Part shown: positions 26,195 to 38,385 of the stretch, piece by piece
Position numbering within the stretch: position 1 is the stretch's first letter
Layout: each line of letters opens with the position of its first letter
Origin: Antennarius striatus
Lineage: Eukaryota > Chordata > Actinopteri > Lophiiformes > Antennariidae
DNA: 64,000 nt
Assembly (NCBI RefSeq): GCF_040054535.1
Contig: NC_090777.1
Coordinates: 15,911,501 to 15,975,500 of the forward strand
Direction of reading: 5' to 3'
Translations under genes and position numbers: made by a program
The notes under the pieces: generated by a model
Told to the model about the DNA's origin: nothing
The model's database searches: none
The model's input: the letters and a program-made list of their open reading frames with translations, nothing else

Positions 26195-27400
26195 CTTGCC
26201 CAGGACCCCTTTTGCACCTGACTGGATCTCTGTCTTATCAACACCTATTTCCAAAACATTTGGAAATTCTACAGGCAGACTCATGGATGTGCCATGGAAT
26301 CTCCAATGTCACCAATAGTGGTCAACCTCTACATGAAAGATGCATAGTGTGCATAGAGTGCATTGTGGAATCTGAACCAAGCCACTGTTTCCGGTATGTG
26401 GATGACACCCGTGTTAAAATCAAAGTCCAGGAAGAAATATTCACAGACCACCTCAGCAAACAGCAAAGTCCAGTTCACCAAGGAGAATGTCAAGTTTAAC
26501 AGCTTTGGGTTTGTTTGTTTCCTTGGACTGTGCCAGATTGGCAGGAACTGGACCCCCTGTCTAGAAGCGTGCGTGAAACCCACCCATATAGACCAATATC
26601 TACAGGTCAAGGGTCTCACTACCATCAGAGTTGAGCAGGTCAACTCTCCAGTCGTCAGATACCCAGATAGTGTATTTGTTTATTCCAGGAACAACACAAG
26701 ACAAACAGCACCACAGCTATTTGGTCTGACCACTCTGATATCTGAGATTTACATTTTATTACCCAGAACTTGAATGAGTGAGACTCCATTATACTGGTTT
26801 AACAACGAACAAACCTTTAAATCACAGATATATTGTATAGTAAATGATTACATGTTTGAGAAAGAACATATCTGAGTAAAGGTCACAATTATTGATAGGT
26901 TGATAACATGAAAAGAACACACTTCAAACACCTGGATGTCAGCAAAATACCCAAAACAAAGAGATGAAAGGCGAACGGAAAGACTTTGACATCCCGTAGT
27001 GTTGGAGGTATCACTGAAAAACAGATCTGTATTATACACTTGTTCTAGGTGTCTTGTCACTGTAAGGACAAGACACCTAGACACAAAGCTGTGTGGTGTA
27101 GAATATGCAGTTCAGAGTGATGAGAACTGACCAAACTTGTAAATTGGGGAGGCAAAACAACAACCTCACAAGAAGATAGCATAACATAGGCAATCAACTG
27201 TCTCAGGACAGGACAGGCGGTCCATCTGCACCTGAAGGACAAGGGCCATTCATCTGAAGATAACAGTCTACACATCTTGGCCCAGGAAGACAGATGGTTT
27301 GAGAGAGGGATTAGAGAAGTCATCTATGTAACTGGAGCAGCCATCCCTCCACAGAGGAGTGGGCCTTCGCTATCAGCTGTCCTCAGCATGTAGAGTATGT
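26195..27400 (+). mobile_element. Penelope-like retroelement remnant
   Basis: Two parts of a Penelope-like element in the same order and strand as in intact members. The RT part (about 26270-26620) reads, across frames, QTHGCAMESPMSPIVVNLYM, FRYVDDTRVKI, KVQFTKENVKFNSFGFVCFL and KPTHIDQYL; YVDD is the polymerase box. The endonuclease-side part (about 27090-27370) reads IGEAKQ, then SGQDR, HLKDKGHSSEDNSLHILAQE and EDRWFERGIREVIYVTGAA in mixed frames, resembling the GIY-YIG domain region. Stops and frameshifts show it is inactive, and about 400 bp between the parts is poorly preserved. Confidence 0.8.
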
Positions 27401-27547
27401 GATTCCTGGGGAGGAAATTATCTCCCTTATAGTCCGACAACGCCCCCTCCTGAGAATGGGCAGGAGGACCAACAAATCTTCTGAGTGTGATGTGGCTGAT
27501 TCTATATCTTCCCCGCTAAAGGAAAATTGAACAGAGGCAGGTATATA

Positions 27548-28758
27548 CACTATATTACCAAAAATATTCGCTCACCCATTCAAATGATCAGAATCAGGTG
27601 TCCTAATCCCTTGGCCTGGCCACAGGTGTGTAAAATCAAGCACTCAGGCATGCAGACTGTGAAACGACATTTGTGAAAGAATGGGCTGCTCTCAGGAGCT
27701 CAGTGAATTCCAGCGTGGAACTGTCATAGAATGCCACCTGTGCAACAAATCCAGCCGTGAATTTTCTTAAATATTCCAAAGTCAACTGTCAGCTCTATTA
27801 TAACAAAATGGAAGCGTTTGAGAACAACAGCAACTCAGCCACGAAGTGGTGGGCCACGTAAAGTGACGGAGAGGGGTCAGCGGATGCTGAAGCGCATAGT
27901 TCAAAGAGGTCGCCAACTTTCTGCACAGTAAATTGCTACAGAGCTACAAACTTCATGTGACCTTCAGATTAGCCCAAGTACAGTACGCAGAGAGCAGCTG
28001 CAAGTCAAGCCACACATCACCAAGTGCAATGCAAAGCATCGGATGCAATGGTGTAAAGCACGCCGCCACTGGCCTCTAGAGCAGTGGAGACGCGTTCTCT
28101 GAAGTGATGAATTTTGCTTTTCCATCTGGCAATCTGATGGACGAGTCTGGGTTTGGAGGTTGCAGGAGAACAGTACATTTCGGACTGCATCGTGCCGACT
28201 GTGAAATTTGGTGGAGGAGGAATTATGGTGTGGGGTTGTTTGTCAGGAGCTGGGCTTGGCCCCTTAGTTCCAGTGAAAGGAACTTTGAATGCTTCAGGAT
28301 ACCAAAACATTTTAGACAATTCCATGCTCCCAACCTTGTGGGAACAGTTTGGAGCAGGCCCCTTCCTCTTCCAACATGACTGTGCACCAGTGCACAAAGC
28401 AAGGTCCATAAAGACATGGATGACAGAGTCTGGTTTGAATGAACTTGACTGACCTGCACAGAGTCCTGACCTGAACCCGGTAGAACACCTTTGGGATGAA
28501 TTAGAGCAGAGACTGAGAGCCAGGCCTTCTCGACCAACATCAGTGTGTGACCTCACCAATGCGCTTTTGGAAGAATGATCAAAAATTCCTATAAACACTC
28601 TCCTCAACCTTGCGGACAGTCTTCCCAGAAGAGTTGAAGCTGTAATAGCTGCAAAAGGTGGACCGACATCATATAGAACTCTGGCTTAGGAATGGGATGG
28701 CACATCAGTTCATAGTATGGGTCAAGGCAGGTGAGCGAAAACTTTTGGTAATATAGTG
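27548..28758 (+). mobile_element. Tc1-like DNA transposon, full length but dead
   Basis: Inverted ends of about 28 bp: left CACTATATTACCAAAAATAT, right the complement ending TTTGGTAATATAGTG, flanked by TA on both sides, as expected for Tc1/mariner insertion. The transposase is on the + strand from about 27681 to 28689, with in-frame stops and frameshifts. The best part (28153-28452) reads [15 protein letters not shown] and [12 protein letters not shown], then a TGA where the family has Trp, then PAQSPDLNPVEHLWDELEQR. The first Asp (SDE) is near 28100. The D and E residues of the DDE triad are recognisable, but no continuous frame exists. Confidence 0.92.
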
Positions 28759-28783
28759 TATATATACAGTATATCTGTATTTC

Positions 28784-28813
28784 AATTTATTATTATTATT
28801 ATTATTATTATTA
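28784..28813. repeat. ATT trinucleotide run
   Basis: About nine ATT units just right of the Tc1-like element. Confidence 0.85.
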
Positions 28814-29044
28814 CCACAAAAAATTATAGAAATAGTTAAAATAGTCTTTTAAAATACTGTTGTGAATAGCTGGTGAATTCTCTTCAGTCTAAGGCCAGTT
28901 CAGCAGATACGAGGCCTTTGCTACGGAGGCCCCTATGGTGAGTCAAATATGGAGATAGCAGACCCAACAACAGCACAAAGCATGCAACATAGGAAACTCC
29001 ACACACTTAAAATCTGAATTTAAATCTGAAAACAAATCAGAATT

Positions 29045-29665
29045 TGTTGTGTTACCTTCACAGGTCTCTATTTTTAGTCGGTTGGAGTTGGAATCAGAAT
29101 GCATCAGCTACCTGTATTTTAGATTTCCGACAGAAACGTATTGTAATCGAGGTTCTACCTCTTTAACAGCAGGACTCCAAAATTCAATTATGTAGTTGGG
29201 ATAATTTCCATGGTTGTATGTCTTTGTGTGTGGCTCCGCAGTGCACTGGCATCGTGCCCGGAGTGTCCCCCGCCTCACGCCCTATGCCGCTGAGATAGGC
29301 TCCCATGACCCGCTGTGGCAGATACAGCGGTGGTTATCTGAAGATGACTCACTTACTGATGACTGTCATAAAAAGAAAGAAAAGAATGAAAAATGTAATA
29401 AACCCATACCTATCTTAATCCACTCAACAATTTAATGGATTTTTCTGTGATACATACTCAATTATTTTGTCAAGTTTAATAAAATTCCATCAAGTAGTTT
29501 TTGAGAAATCCAGCTGATGGAAAGACAAACACTAATGCTTTTTACAATCTTAATCAAGTAAAGTCTTCAAATCATAGTTTTGTTTTTATTTTAGTAGATT
29601 AAGACAAGTAATGAGGTTATAGTAAATCCAAATATTGACTTAAAATCAAAAGAATGATCTGAAAA
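29045..29665 (-). repeat. Dispersed repeat flank, copy A (inverted)
   Basis: The reverse complement of 51656-52212 at about 90-95 percent by eye, for example GGATTTCTCAAAAACTACTT against GGATTTCTCAAAAACTCCTT. It begins directly beyond the GAA-rich 3' end of an RTE copy, as in copy B. Copy A is interrupted at about 29215-29372 by a SINE body piece. It carries no open frame and no known family was recognised. Confidence 0.85.
29215..29372 (+). mobile_element. SINE body fragment inside copy A
   Basis: CAGTGCACTGGCATCGTGCC, then CGGAGTGTCCCCCGCCTCAC and ATAGGCTCCCATGACC, match the standard teleost SINE 3' body. The flanking copy A sequence resumes on both sides. Confidence 0.65.
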
Positions 29666-30149
29666 GGTGCTGGTGCTTTTCTTCTTCTTCTTCTCCTTCT
29701 GGTTTTCCCCTTCAGGGGTCGCCACAGCGAATCAGTTGCCTCTAACCCTGTCTTCTGCATTCTCTTCTCTCACACCAACTACCTTCATGTCCTCTTTCAC
29801 TACATCCATAAACCTCCTTAGTCCTCTCAGTCTCCCACTTCTTCTTAGCTAACCTCTTTCTCTGTATACACTCCTGTACCTCCTCATTCCACCACCGAGT
29901 CTCCTTATCTACTTTCCTTCCGGATGACACACCAAGTACTCTTCTACCTGTCTCGCTGATCACATTAGCTGTAGTTGTCCAGTCATCTGGAAGCACCTCC
30001 TGACCACCCAGAGTCTGTCTTAACTCCTTCCTAAAAGGCATGCAACACTCTTCCTTTCTCAGCTTCGACCATTTTGTTCTCTCTCTTTGTCTTTGTCCTA
30101 TTCATCTTCCTCACCACCAGAGTCATCCTACACACCACCATCCAATGCT

Positions 30150-31815
30150 GTTTGACGACACTGAGCACTGGCTCCCCACAGGGCTGCGTGCTGCGCACCC
30201 TCTTGTACTGCCTGTACACCCACGGCTGCCACCCGACCCACGACACTAACTTGATAGTCAAGTTTGCTGACGACACCACAGTGGTCGGTGTCATTTCTGG
30301 AGGTGACGAGACAGCCTACAGAGAGGAGGTCCGGAAGTAGGTAGCCTGGTGATCAGAGCATAACCTGGCTTTGAATACCAGCAAAACCAAAGAGATCATC
30401 GTTGACTTAAAGAGGTTCAACAGTGACCCAGCCCCACTCTACATCAATGGTGAGTGTGTGGAGAGGATCCAAACCTTCCGGTTCCTCAGCGTCCTCATCT
30501 CCTCAGACATCTCCTGGTCTGACAACACCACTGCTAGAAGGCACAGCAGCGGCTCCACCTCCTGAGGTTTCTTAAAAAGTACAACCTGAACCCCTCCCTG
30601 CTGCTGGCCTTCTACCGCTCATCCGTCCAAAGCCTGCTGACCTACTGCATCACAGTATGGTACGGCAGCTGCATCATGGCGGACAGGAAGAGGCTCCAGA
30701 GAGTCATGAAGGCAGCTGAGAAGACCATTGGCTGCTCTGTGCCCTCCCTGTTGGAGATCTATTCCTCCTGCTGCCTCAGCAGAGTGAACAATTTAATCAA
30801 GGACAATTCCCACCCCAGTTCAGTCCTGTTTGACCTGCTGCCCTCAGGCAGACGATACAGGTGCATCAAAACGATTCATTCCATAACAGCTTTTTCCCAA
30901 AAGCCATTACATTCCTAAACTCAAACACGCACTGATACCCCCCACACACACACACACACACACACAAACTGTGCAATTTCTCATTGGGGACATGCAAAAC
31001 GCTGTGCTGGGTATGGCGCTTCTTGTTATTTAATGTGTATACATTTTTGCAAATAATCGAAAGCATAACTATTGTATATGCTTGTACACGCAAACCTTGA
31101 TTTTCGAACGCTTTAGACATCGAACAAATCAGAATTCTACCAAAAATTCAGAATTTTTTTGTCTTAGAAGTCAAACAAAATTTGGAAGTTGAACGCGAAA
31201 CAAACGCCTTTTTCTGGCAGACAAGCAGAACAAAAGGCGAGAAAAGTCGAGAGAAAACGTAATGGTAATGTGCTTTTTATTTTAGTTTACTGTATTCAAT
31301 AATGTTTCACTTAATTTGCGTTCCATTGCCTATGGTACGAGGTATGGTACCGTAAACTTCTGTCCAAAAGATGACTGTAACTCATTCCTTAGGCTGACCT
31401 GATTACGTTGATGTTTTTTTTCTTTCTTTCTTTCTTTCTCATGTTTGCTTCTTTCTTTTACATGTCTTTGATATGTTTCATTACTATAAAATTTGATATA
31501 TAAATGACATCATGAAATAACATATTATGTTGAAAAAAGGTAGTTTTCTATTGTCTCGGAACGGATTAAGACCATTTACATTATTTGTAATGGGAAAAAT
31601 GTATTTGGAATTCGAACAAATCACTTTTCGAACAGCCTTCTGGAACGAATTGTGGTCAGAAACTGAGTTTTGCCTGTACTTGTATTTTATTCTTTTTTAC
31701 TCTTTTTCTACTTTGTTAAATTATTGCGTTGCAAGGAGTTGCCCAAAATCTCTTTTTACTATGTATAGTGACAATAAAGGCTTTTTATTCTATTGTATTC
31801 TATTTTATTCTATTC
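30150..31815 (+). mobile_element. Rex/CR1-group LINE inserted in the RTE
   Basis: RT fragments in several frames: TGSPQGCVLRTLLYCLYTH, KFADDTTVVGVISGGDETAY, LALNTSKTKEIIVDLKRFN, LLLAFYRSSVQSLLTYCITV and HPSSVLFDLLPSGRRYRCIK. FADD is the polymerase motif, and upstream RT and endonuclease are absent. The 3' UTR resumes after a DNA transposon and ends GTATAGTGACAATAAAGGC plus a TTCTA-type run at about 31765-31815. Frameshifts and stops make it inactive. Confidence 0.8.
31087..31676. mobile_element. TA-flanked DNA transposon in the LINE 3' UTR
   Basis: Flanked by TA at 31085-31086 and 31677-31678. The ends begin CACGCAAACC and CAGGCAAAAC (reverse complement), and both ends carry TTCGAAC-rich sequence. 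With the element and one TA removed, the LINE reads ATGCTTGTACTTGTATTTTA continuously. No transposase is present, so it is non-autonomous. The superfamily (pogo/Tigger-like) is a guess. Confidence 0.65.
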
Positions 31816-32292
31816 TATGTCTACCTTCCTTCTCTGCATCATGTCAACTAGCTCTCTACCTTTTCCTGTCATAGTTCCAACATTTAACATCCCTACTCTC
31901 AGTCCTATACTCTTGGCGTTCCCCTTCTCTCTCTTCCCAGGAACACACTTTCCTCCTCTCCTTTTTCAACCAACAGTAGTCCAATTTCCACAGGCACCTT
32001 GTTGGTGAACAGCACCGATGGCAGTCGTTGTTAACCAGGGCCTCGACCGATCCGGTATGGAAGTCATATATTTGATTTGCATATTGATTTGGCAAAAGTT
32101 TTACGTCGGATGCCCTTCCTTGCACAACCCTCTGTATTTATCCGGCCTTGGGACTGTCACAATAAGACACTGACTGGTGCCCTCTTGCGGCTACATCTGC
32201 AACTGCTTGAAATTTACGTATTTTGCAACTGTTTCAACAGAACAATTCTATTCTTGAATGCTCCCTGCTCGTAATTCACCGTCGCCAGGTAA

Positions 32293-32310
32293 TGACGTGT
32301 GATGTGACGT
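32293..32310 (+). promoter_or_regulatory. Two TGACGT half-CREs upstream of eif2s2
   Basis: TGACGT at 32293-32298 and 32305-32310, spaced 12 bp, 118-135 bp upstream of the start codon. No TATA box is seen. The 5' UTR near the ATG is pyrimidine-rich (TTCGTTCCCTTCC), as in many translation-factor genes. Confidence 0.5.
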
Positions 32311-32427
32311 AACCACGCATGCACACTGCTGTTCCAACGCTGATGCAAGACATTATCAGCGCAGCAGTCTGGGATTGACCGAAGGACAAAAATTATCCAG
32401 GTTTTCGTTCCCTTCCAGCTCGCAAAT

Positions 32428-35400
32428 ATGTCAGGAGACGAGGTGGGTCATGTAGAGATACCCCATGTGTTTCCTGTGTTGGTGTGAGGACTTGTTTGAC
32501 TAAAGTAGTAAAGTTATGGGATCACATCGGGGTCGAGAACGGCTTCGGGCCTGAGCTCTGCCGCTTCCCTCCTTGTCCGCACTGCCTCTCACATGGCTGC
32601 AGCCTAGCTAACAATGGCTATGTTAGCTGGAAGGAGAAGGAAACATCCTGTCCGCCGTTTTACTCCGATGTTTGACATCAGACAGATTTTCTGTGAATTC
32701 TGTGACTCGTCGATCCGCCCTGTCACAGCTGCTATTTGGAAACGATGGGCTTTAGGTGGCTAACTAGCAGTAGCTAACTTCTGGCCAAGCAGTAGCGCTC
32801 GTTCTTTCGATCCAAATCCAGAAAGCTTTCAAATAAGTGTTATTATCTCTGTTTTCACTTTCAAAATTAGACAAAGTCGTAATGCGAAAGAAATGTGAAT
32901 TGTTGCCCTCAGCATTATTAAATGTAGATTGATGTTCTGATTTGTTTTAACTGAATTGTGCTCTAGATCATTTTGACGCAGTAACTGTTGAGGGAGTCCG
33001 ATGATTCATGCTTCATCCTGTGGAGTCAAACTCAACGACTGATGATAAAGCTGCTAATCATCTACAACAGCCAGAGTTTCATAAAACTTATTCTTCTCTT
33101 CTTTTTCCCCACCTCAGATGATTTTTGATCCCAACATGACCAAAAAGAAGAAGAAAAAGAAGAAGCCCTTCATGCTGGATGAGGATGGAGGAGAAGGAGT
33201 CGGAGGAGAAGAGACAAAAGAGGTTGAAGCGAAGGAGGCGGAACCAGAGGCGGGAGAAGAGAAAGAGCTGGAACTCGATGACGACGATGGCAGAAAAAAA
33301 GGTCAGAGTTGAAAGCGTATTTCTTATATTGATGGATGTGTTGATAACCAATAGACTGAAATTAATTTCCTTTGACATCTCTAGAACCCTCTGATGATTT
33401 GAATGACCTGAACTTCTTCAACCAAAAGAAAAAGAAGAAAAAGCCCAAGAAGGTTTTTGAAAATGACGTTGAGGAGGGATTAAAGGTCAGTTGCTGCTCG
33501 ACCACACCTCACAACTTTCGTGCTCTCCTCATTTGTAGTGTTTTTTTTATGCTTTACAACAAACGTACACACATTCACAAGCTCATTGATCATCATCTCT
33601 TCACTGTTTGACTTCTCATTGGATCAAATCAGGAGTTAAAAATTGAAGGAGAGCAAACAGAGTTGCTGGAGGAAGACAATTTGGACCTGATGCTTCCGAC
33701 CAAAAAGAGAAAATCAAAGAAAGTGGACTTTGATGAAGGAGAGCTGCTGGAGAAGGATGATGGTGAGAGGAAGACTCTTCATGTTACAATTAGAGGAAGG
33801 CATGTGCTAAACTATAGTGTTTGATGTTTTTCCAGTGGTGGAAGATGATGAGGGGAAGAGCAATGATGGAATCTCATTCAGTTCCTCTACGGGACCACCC
33901 TGGGCTGGTTCTGAAAGGGATTATACCTATGATGAGGTAAGATAGTTGTTTACTATCAGACATACAAATATAAACAGGCAACACATTTTTCTTGAGAAAG
34001 CACAGCTATTCTATCTTAAGGGAAAATTAAAGTTTGTAAAATGCTGCAATACGATCACATGTACTCAAACATCAGTGAAGTATGTCCCAATTTTTAATTT
34101 TTATTTTGTCAGTTTTCAAAGTATGTTAAACTTAGCTGCAAATAACCAAATACATCATTCAAATCCTATCGTCAGTGTGATCTCAGGCAGGGTGGTGAAT
34201 TATCAGGAAATAAATAAACACCTTTTGCACTGCTGAACCGTCCTCAAAGATGGACCCGGTCTCTCACAACAAAGGTGCATCAGATGGTTGACATGAGTGA
34301 TTTGAAGTCAGCCATATATTATTCAGACATCGAATTTGATTGTATAAAAATGTTTAAAAAATGAATAAAGACTGATTAAATGAAACTACAAAAGTAAACT
34401 ATAGGTAAGATGGGGTTTTCTTTATGTCTTAGCAGTACTGGAGTATAATTATTCATTCATGACATTACTGTCATTCCTGACAAGACAATCTGGTTTTAGA
34501 ATTTTTCCTGTGGTTATGTCCTAAAATTTGTATGATAGGATAAAGATTTTTACTAAAATCAACATGATCAATCTTGGGTTTGTTTTGACAAATTATTGCT
34601 TTCTGTCACCTTATTCTCTCTTTATGTTGAAATATTTGTCATGCATTTATGATCATTGGAGGTGCAGATCAGAGATCTAATTCTGATGTAAACATTGTCA
34701 ACTGGTTTAACTGTGACGTCTCTGTCTTCAGCTCTTGAACCGAGTCTTCACCATCATGAGAGAGAAGAACCCAGACATGGTGGCAGGGGAGAAGAAGAAG
34801 TTTATCATGAAGCCTCCTCAGGTGGTACGAGTGGGAACCAAGAAAACCTCCTTTGTCAACTTCACAGACATCTGCAAACTGTGAGTCACACACACACACA
34901 CACACACATATGCTGCTGCTGTTGACGCCCTCAGGGTCACCTGCAAACTGACCTTTTGTTCTCTTCATCACAGGTTGCATCGCCAGCCTAAACATCTCCT
35001 CGCTTTCCTGTTGGCTGAGCTGGGGACAAGGTAGATTTGAATTTGCAGAACTATATGAAACGAATGACTGTAAAGTGTTTAGTGTCTTTAATTTGTGTTT
35101 TTGCTTTTTAATTTTTCTTAACAGTGGTTCTATAGACGGAAATAATCAGCTTGTGATCAAAGGCAGATTCCAACAGAAACAAATAGAAAATGTATTGAGA
35201 AGATATATCAGTAAGTATGAATATACTTATAATTTAATAATGTAATTATTTTGATGTAATTTAAACAATCATTCTATCTAAAAAAATGCAATCTGGGTAT
35301 GCAAGTTGGAAATATACCTTGTCCGAAGCTGTTTAAATCAATCCACTGGACTTAAAGAAAGTTTCTACTTTAAGTCCAGTGGATTGATTTAAACAGCTTT

Positions 35401-36816
35401 AGATAACCATGACCTGGATAACTGAGAGCCTACACATACCTTGATTAATAAAAAAAATAATAATAATGCGGTGCACTTAGTTTTTATTTAGAAAATGCTT
35501 CACTTCATCCTGACATTATCAAAATATAGATTTCACAATTTCTGGCCACTGAAAAATGATGGCAACCTCTTGGCAGGGTTGTCCCAAAATACTGTGATTG
35601 AGGCTGATTTACAGAGGAAAGGAAACATGTTTGTTCTTCCCCTCATCCTGTGTACTGTAGGAGTGTGTTTCCCCCTTTTGATGTGTGTGTTCTCTGATCA
35701 AGGGGACTAACAGGTCAAAACCAGCATTGAGTTGGCCCTCAGCCAGCAGATCAGTGAAAGGCCCTGACGCTGCAGGCAGACCGCTTCCTGATGTACATGG
35801 ACACAGTTTGTGTTGGATGTGTTGCCCTGCTGGTGGTTGTAGAAAGTGGAAAATCAGCAGCTTTACATCCGACTGGGTGCTGAGTCAGCAGAGACCAATT
35901 GGGAAAGAAGTTATCTCAGAAGCTTTCATGAAAAGTAAATGTTACTATGATCCATTCAGTAAATATTGAGTCTTTGCACAAGAACAGAAATGGAAATGAG
36001 GAAGCGGTAGATCCAGTAGAAACAAGTTACGTATTTTCATGAAACCTGACAAACCAGTGGACGTGGTCGGTGTGAGCAGGAGGGATGTGAGAACAGGAGG
36101 CAAACACTTGTCACATACTATAGATCCGCAGGGTTCCTGTTATATACAGACTACTGCCACCTGCTGGTGTGGATAGTCACTTCTTCGTCACCCAGAAAGG
36201 TCTTCTACATGTAATGTACGTGTTCTGATAGAAGTGGACGTCATATTAAGTACAATGATTTAAATCGTTTCCTAAGATCAAATCAAGAAAAATTATGCTG
36301 AACATTTTTTAGTCAGGGCAGAATAGTTTGCTCATAAAAGCTGCATTTGTAAAAGAAAGAGCTGTTAGTATATACAGAAGTTTTATATGATAAAGCCCCC
36401 AATCATTCAGCACAACTAAATCCAAAAGACATCATTCAGGTCTGGACAGCGACAACAACTGAAAGTAATCCCGATAAAAAAAAGTCACTTCAGGAGTTGA
36501 CTGTGATGCGTGTGATCGACATAGTAACCAGTGTTGAAGCTTTGTGCCGCTGTGAAATGGGAAAGACTTTGTGTAACAAGTACATAAGCTGGTATGAAGT
36601 GAACCCCTGAACACTGATGACCGTCTTCTCTCCCCTGCAGAGGAATATGTGACGTGTCACACCTGCCGCTCCCCAGAGACCATCCTGCAGAAGGACACTC
36701 GCCTCTATTTCCTGCAGTGTGAAACGTGCCACTCCCGCTGCTCCGTCGCTAGCATCAAGACCGGCTTCCAGGCTGTGACAGGCAAGAGGGCGCAGCTCCG
36801 CGCCAAAGCCAACTAA
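32428..36816 (+). CDS. eif2s2: Translation initiation factor eIF2 subunit beta
   Basis: A subunit of the eIF2 GTPase that delivers Met-tRNAi to the 40S ribosome; it contacts eIF5 and eIF2B through lysine blocks. Exons are 32428-32442, 33118-33301, 33385-33485, 33633-33762, 33836-33936, 34732-34880, 34974-35030, 35125-35210 and 36641-36816, giving 332 residues (human 333). Exon 1 encodes only MSGDE. The three lysine-rich blocks are near residues 13-21, 81-90 and 124-130; the third (KKRKSKK) is shorter than in mammals. The core reads [20 protein letters not shown] and [16 protein letters not shown]. The C-terminal zinc finger has Cys 280, 283, 301 and 304 (CHTC and CETC), and the protein ends [15 protein letters not shown] repeat abuts the exon 6 donor, and intron 8 holds a long perfect hairpin. 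Confidence 0.98.
34887..34909. repeat. CA repeat beside the eif2s2 exon 6 donor
   Basis: The donor GTGAGT at 34881 runs within two bases into about eleven CA units. Confidence 0.9.
35326..35399. repeat. Perfect inverted repeat, 32-bp arms, 10-nt loop
   Basis: Arms at 35326-35357 (starting AAGCTGTTTAAATCAATCC) and 35368-35399 are exactly complementary. The right side continues into GATAACCATGACCTGG and GAGAGCCTACAC, the complement of a terminal sequence also found at 58015-58080. The hairpin is therefore built from an inverted duplication of a mobile-element end. It lies in eif2s2 intron 8. Confidence 0.95.
35440..36640 (+). other. eif2s2 intron 8, remainder
   Basis: No exon or recognised element beyond the hairpin region. 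Confidence 0.4.
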
Positions 36817-37435
36817 AGACCACCGAAACGGAGCTTCCCCTCCTCTCTTGGCCACCCCTTTCCTTACTCAGAGGGGCCGAGGCTGGGGGTGGACGCTCCC
36901 TTGATTTGCTAAAAGAACTCTCTGAATGGAACTGCCTGAGGGTTTGGCTGTTGTTTAGTTGTGGTGGCCAGACCAAACAGGTATTGAGAGAGTACCTAAC
37001 GATCACAGATGGGGTTCAGGCACTGTAAGCAGATGAAGTGTACTACAAACACTGTTGGATGCATTTCATTTGTTGTCTGGTTGATGAGCCCTCTACATCC
37101 TAGGTTTGTTTTGTTTTTTAAATTTGCTGTAAATCTTTAACACTGAAAAAAAAAAAACCACCCTGATTTAATATGGTTTGAATCTTTACACATTCTTTTC
37201 TCTCTATTAACAATCACCAGATAGGATTATGTGGTGAAGAAAGGATTTTGTCTCTTCTCAAGTCTCCAAATTCCTGTTAAGATATGTTCCTCTGTGATGA
37301 CAGCAATGTGGCTCATGTATTCACTTGTTAAATAATAGAACATACTGCTGCTCTGAAAGGACAGTGGTGCATTTGGCCTTTCTGGTCATGAGTTTCACAA
37401 CTGCCGATCCGACATTATCTTTTCTAGCTAATAAA
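36817..37435 (+). other. eif2s2 3' UTR
   Basis: Non-coding after the TAA at 36814-36816. AATAAA at 37430-37435 is the likely poly(A) signal. A second AATAAA near 37684 could be an alternative. Confidence 0.6.
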
Positions 37436-37439
37436 AGAA

Positions 37440-38385
37440 TTCACACAAACCACCTTTTTGTTCATTTGTAGCAGACGACCACGTCTTCAGGTTAATTCAG
37501 GAGAGAGCAGCTCGTCAGTGGAGACACTCAGAGGTTCTGACACACATAGATATGATCGTATATATTCTTGAATGCTTTTGTTGCATTGTTCTTAAGTATT
37601 TTTTTCTTTTCACTTAAGCATCTGGAAGTATGATCAATGCCTTTTATTGGACATTTCCAATTTGTTGAGAAAGATGTCAAAATGAATAAAATAATTTTCA
37701 TGAAAAAGAGCAGACTTCCTGAGCTAATGCCATTTGTTTAACAAGGACATCCTGATGCAACCAGCTGCTCGATAGTTACTCAGTTCAGTCTCATCCAGCA
37801 GGTTTTTACCTGTTTAATCTGTTTTAAGACATTTTCAAGGGTGGTTCAAGAGATTTACCCCAGAATAAGGATGCATGATATTGGGTATGTTGTGGATTAG
37901 AAGGTCTGGCTTAAATCATTTTAAAACTTGGTTTTTACAAAAATAAAATATTCTCTCTCCATTTCTGCTTTGCTGTGCTTCATTCAGCAACATTGTTGGC
38001 ATATTTTGGTTTTTAAAGAAAATTGGTTTGAATAATTTATGAATCTATTTCCCATAGAAATCCAACCATGGTGTTATAAAATGGTGTTTGAAGTCAAGTA
38101 CAGAAGTTCCTGTCCAGCAGTACGTTTGTTTCCTGTATGAAAGCAATGTTCAGCACTTGTTTGTCCTGATGTAGGTCCCAAATTGATCATTTTTCTGGAA
38201 AGCACAACAAATTTTTCTTAGCATTCATCATTAAAAAATATATATCCAGGATCAAATTTATCCATTCCATATAGTTTTGAAAGTAAATCTCAAAAACTAA
38301 GATTTTTTTTCTTCATTTTAGTTCCCTTGATATCCTGAAATTAATCTATTTCAGAGGTGTTACACATTAAATCATTACATTAGAT
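37440..38385. other. Intergenic, eif2s2 to LINE
   Basis: AT-rich; no gene or element recognised. Confidence 0.4.

Larger units (their letters stand above)
29666..32197 (-). mobile_element. RTE-type LINE, minus strand, split by later insertions
   Basis: The 5' part is at 32197-31815: CAAGAGGGCACC start, then translation RVGMLNVGTMTGKGRELVDM, the beginning of the endonuclease. The middle and 3' part is at about 30145-29690: VVCRMTLVVRKMNRTKTKRE, KETRWWNEEVQECIQRKRLA, then an internal deletion joining to the C-terminal MDVVKEDMK..RRQG region read out of frame. The 3' end is CTGTGGCGACCCCTGAAGGG followed by GAAGAAGAAG. Between the two parts lies a plus-strand LINE. About 690 bp of the endonuclease is missing. 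Confidence 0.75.

Noticed and set aside
28017-28607. Minus-strand open frame of 196 codons
   Set aside because: Antisense to the Tc1-like transposase; the sense strand carries the DDE motifs.
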